64,000 bases of DNA, from contig NZ_RKQF01000001.1 of the NCBI RefSeq assembly GCF_003814875.1, forward strand, positions 9,858,001 through 9,922,000. Direction: 5' to 3'. Both the position numbers and the translations under genes were made by a program. The notes beneath the pieces are model-generated. The model searched no databases. It had not been told where the DNA came from and saw only the letters and a program-made list of their open reading frames with translations. The first letter of the stretch is position 1. Every line of letters starts with the position of its first letter. Positions 62,367 through 64,000 of this stretch are shown one piece after another. The stretch comes from Streptomyces sp. Ag109_O5-1. Its GTDB lineage: Bacteria > Actinomycetota > Actinomycetes > Streptomycetales > Streptomycetaceae.

Positions 62367-63842
62367 TCAGGACCGCGCGGCGACCTCGGCGTGGGCAGCG
62401 CGCAGCGAGACCTTGTCGATCTTGCCGACCGGGTTCTTCGGGATGGCATCCACCACGAAGAACGCGGTCGGGCGCTTGAAGCCGGTGAGGCTGCGCGCGC
62501 AGAGGGACTGCAGTGCCGACGGATCGACGGCCGAACCCGGTCGGGGCTGGACGTAGGCGACGACGACCTCTCCCCATTTCTCGTCGGGGACGCCGATCAC
62601 GGCGGCCTCGAGCACCGACGGGTCACCGACGAGGACGTCCTCGATCTCCTTGGGGTAGATGTTCTCCCCACCCCGGATGATCATGTCTTTCGACCGTCCG
62701 ACCAGGGTCAGGTATCCGTCGGCGTCGAGTCGGCCCACGTCGCCGGTGTGCAGCCAGCCGTCGACGATGATCTTGGCTGTCTCCTCCGGGCGGCCGAGAT
62801 AGCCCCGCATGACGTTGGGGCCCCGCACGACAACCTCTCCGTCCGCGCCCGGCGGCACCTCGCTGCCGTCGGCGTCGACGATCCGGATCTCCTGGCCGGG
62901 GAAGGGCAGTCCCACGGTTCCGGCGCGTCGAGGGCCCGCGACAGGATTGATGGTGGAGCCGCAGGTTCCCTCGGACAGCCCGTACCCCTCGACGAGCGGG
63001 AACCCGTAACGGGCCTCGAACCGGGTCAGCAGCTCGGCGGAGGCGGGTGCCGCGCCGCAGACTCCGAAGCGCAGGGACGACGTGTCGGGGCGGACCTGGT
63101 CCGGGAGCGCCGCGAGCATGCTGTAGATCGTCGGCACGGCGCTGAAGAACGTGGGGCGCTCGCGCTCGACCACGTCGAAGAACGTCTGGGGATTGAACCG
63201 GTCGGCGATGGTGACGCTCGCGCCCGCCAGCAACGGTACGAGAGTGCTGACCACGATGCCGTTGACGTGGAAGAGCGGCAGGATCAGCAGACACCGGTCG
63301 GCCGGACCGACCTCCAGCGCCCGACGCCCCATGTCCGCCATGGCGTCGATGTTGGCGTGATCGAGCATCACCCCCTTGGGAACCCCGGTCGTGCCGCTGG
63401 TGTAGATGAGCAGGGCCAGCGCGGACGGGTCCGGGAGGGGGGCCTCATCCGGCTCCGCCGCTGCGTCGTCGTGCAGTTCGCCGACGGCGAGAACGGCAGT
63501 CCCGTCCGCCACCGCGGCCTCGCCGTCCTCGCTCACCAGAAGGCGTGCACGGGAGTCCTTGACCTGTCGGGCCACTTCGATGTCGGTCATGCTCGGGTTG
63601 ACCGGCGTGATGGTGGCGCCGAGCCGCCAGGCGGCGAACAACAGAAGCACGAACTCCACGCGATTGGTGAGCTTGAGAGCCACGACATCGCCGGGGCCGA
63701 TCCCGAGATCCTGGAGGTGACGTGTGGCCGCCTGGACGCGACGCAGCAACTGGACGTTGGTGAGGGCCTGGCGGCCGTCCGAGACCGCGGCCCCGTCGGG
63801 GTCGAGGGACGCGCGGCGGTCGGGCAGAGATGCGAAATTCAT
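62367..63842 (-). CDS. Class I adenylate-forming enzyme (acyl-CoA synthetase/AMP ligase)
   Basis: The 491-residue protein has the P-loop-like YTSGTTGVPKGVMLDH, the A5 motif GYGLSEGTCG, HTGDVGRLDADGYL, the hinge RSKDMIIRGGENIYPKEIE and the C-terminal catalytic Lys in PKNPVGKIDK. It forms acyl-AMP from a carboxylic acid and then usually the CoA ester. Substrate unknown. It lies 37 bp downstream of an alpha/beta hydrolase gene on the same strand, so both may act on one pathway of fatty or aromatic acids. Confidence 0.93.
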   Translation of the reverse strand: MNFASLPDRRASLDPDGAAVSDGRQALTNVQLLRRVQAATRHLQDLGIGPGDVVALKLTNRVEFVLLLFAAWRLGATITPVNPSMTDIEVARQVKDSRARLLVSEDGEAAVADGTAVLAVGELHDDAAAEPDEAPLPDPSALALLIYTSGTTGVPKGVMLDHANIDAMADMGRRALEVGPADRCLLILPLFHVNGIVVSTLVPLLAGASVTIADRFNPQTFFDVVERERPTFFSAVPTIYSMLAALPDQVRPDTSSLRFGVCGAAPASAELLTRFEARYGFPLVEGYGLSEGTCGSTINPVAGPRRAGTVGLPFPGQEIRIVDADGSEVPPGADGEVVVRGPNVMRGYLGRPEETAKIIVDGWLHTGDVGRLDADGYLTLVGRSKDMIIRGGENIYPKEIEDVLVGDPSVLEAAVIGVPDEKWGEVVVAYVQPRPGSAVDPSALQSLCARSLTGFKRPTAFFVVDAIPKNPVGKIDKVSLRAAHAEVAARS

Positions 63843-63879
63843 GGCGAGGGCGTACCTGTCTGGGTGTGATGCGGTCCGG

Positions 63880-64000
63880 TCACGGAGCTGACGCGGCGGC
63901 TGCCGGCTTCAGCTGGCGGGTGAGGAACTCGATCTGGTCGCGCACCAGTACTTCGAAGGTCTCGCCGGTGTAGAAGTCGAAGTGGCCGGCGTCGTACCTC
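63880..64000 (-). CDS. Alpha/beta hydrolase, C-terminal end (5' part outside window)
   Basis: The frame from the window edge reads RYDAGHFDFYTGETFEVLVR and ends LKPAAAASAP at 63880. GHFDFY carries the last catalytic His of an alpha/beta hydrolase. It is the upstream neighbour of the adenylate-forming enzyme. Confidence 0.75.
   Translation of the reverse strand, partial: RYDAGHFDFYTGETFEVLVRDQIEFLTRQLKPAAAASAP

Overview
The window is high-GC actinobacterial DNA and almost certainly a Streptomyces chromosomal arm. The evidence is dense coding with GTG and TTG starts, ATGA stop/start overlaps, Streptomyces-type dispersed repeats, and a left part whose gene order resembles, from memory, the S. 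coelicolor SCO1197-SCO1209 neighbourhood. No rRNA, tRNA or CRISPR array was seen.

Positions 1-24 kb are mostly ordinary arm genes. They include the flaviolin-type cluster on the minus strand (rppA type III PKS, CYP158A-like P450, cupin monooxygenase), a frameshifted TenA-like gene, a succinate-semialdehyde-type dehydrogenase, a NUDIX hydrolase coupled to an ATP-dependent DNA ligase, an exported DMFase-like protein, a leaderless XRE-cupin regulator, and an acyl-CoA oxidation operon (quinone oxidoreductase plus two acyl-CoA dehydrogenases). Exported GDPD-like and phosphodiester glycosidase proteins, a decayed LacI/DUF2264 sugar locus and a glucarate operon (gntP-gudD behind a promoter with an operator-like dyad) follow.

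Positions 24-44 kb hold an Lrp regulator beside a DHA2 exporter, then a scar of fused gene fragments (P450, SDR, poxB, an unknown tail, ltrA), a leaderless MarR, DedA, NDH-2, HIT, an MFS/ArsR divergent pair, DUF5995-HXXEE, a YdeP-type molybdopterin oxidoreductase with a divergent LysR, and an AraC + FMO-SDR-ALDH oxidation operon. An MFS exporter sits behind three 23-bp tandem operator-like repeats.

Positions 44-62 kb are an accessory and degraded zone. It holds an orphan Rhs tip with a PD-(D/E)xK-like toxin domain and a shattered downstream frame, a TetR/DJ-1 pair sharing a palindromic operator, broken TIR, XRE-TPR and nuclease genes, and an IS110 and an IS1182 element each silenced by one in-frame stop. 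It also contains IS110 and IS5 remnants, an intact NarL-type two-component system, and three copies of a short unrecognised module ending in SYSPxxLGFF. The window closes with an adenylate-forming ligase downstream of an alpha/beta hydrolase.

Coherent units are therefore pigment synthesis (0.4-3.3 kb), acyl-CoA oxidation (10.5-13.8 kb), glucarate catabolism (19.4-22.2 kb), and FMO/SDR/ALDH oxidation (37.8-42.6 kb). The 25-28 and 44-62 kb stretches look like deletion-prone, transposon-visited arm DNA. Some single frameshifts could be assembly errors and are marked as such.
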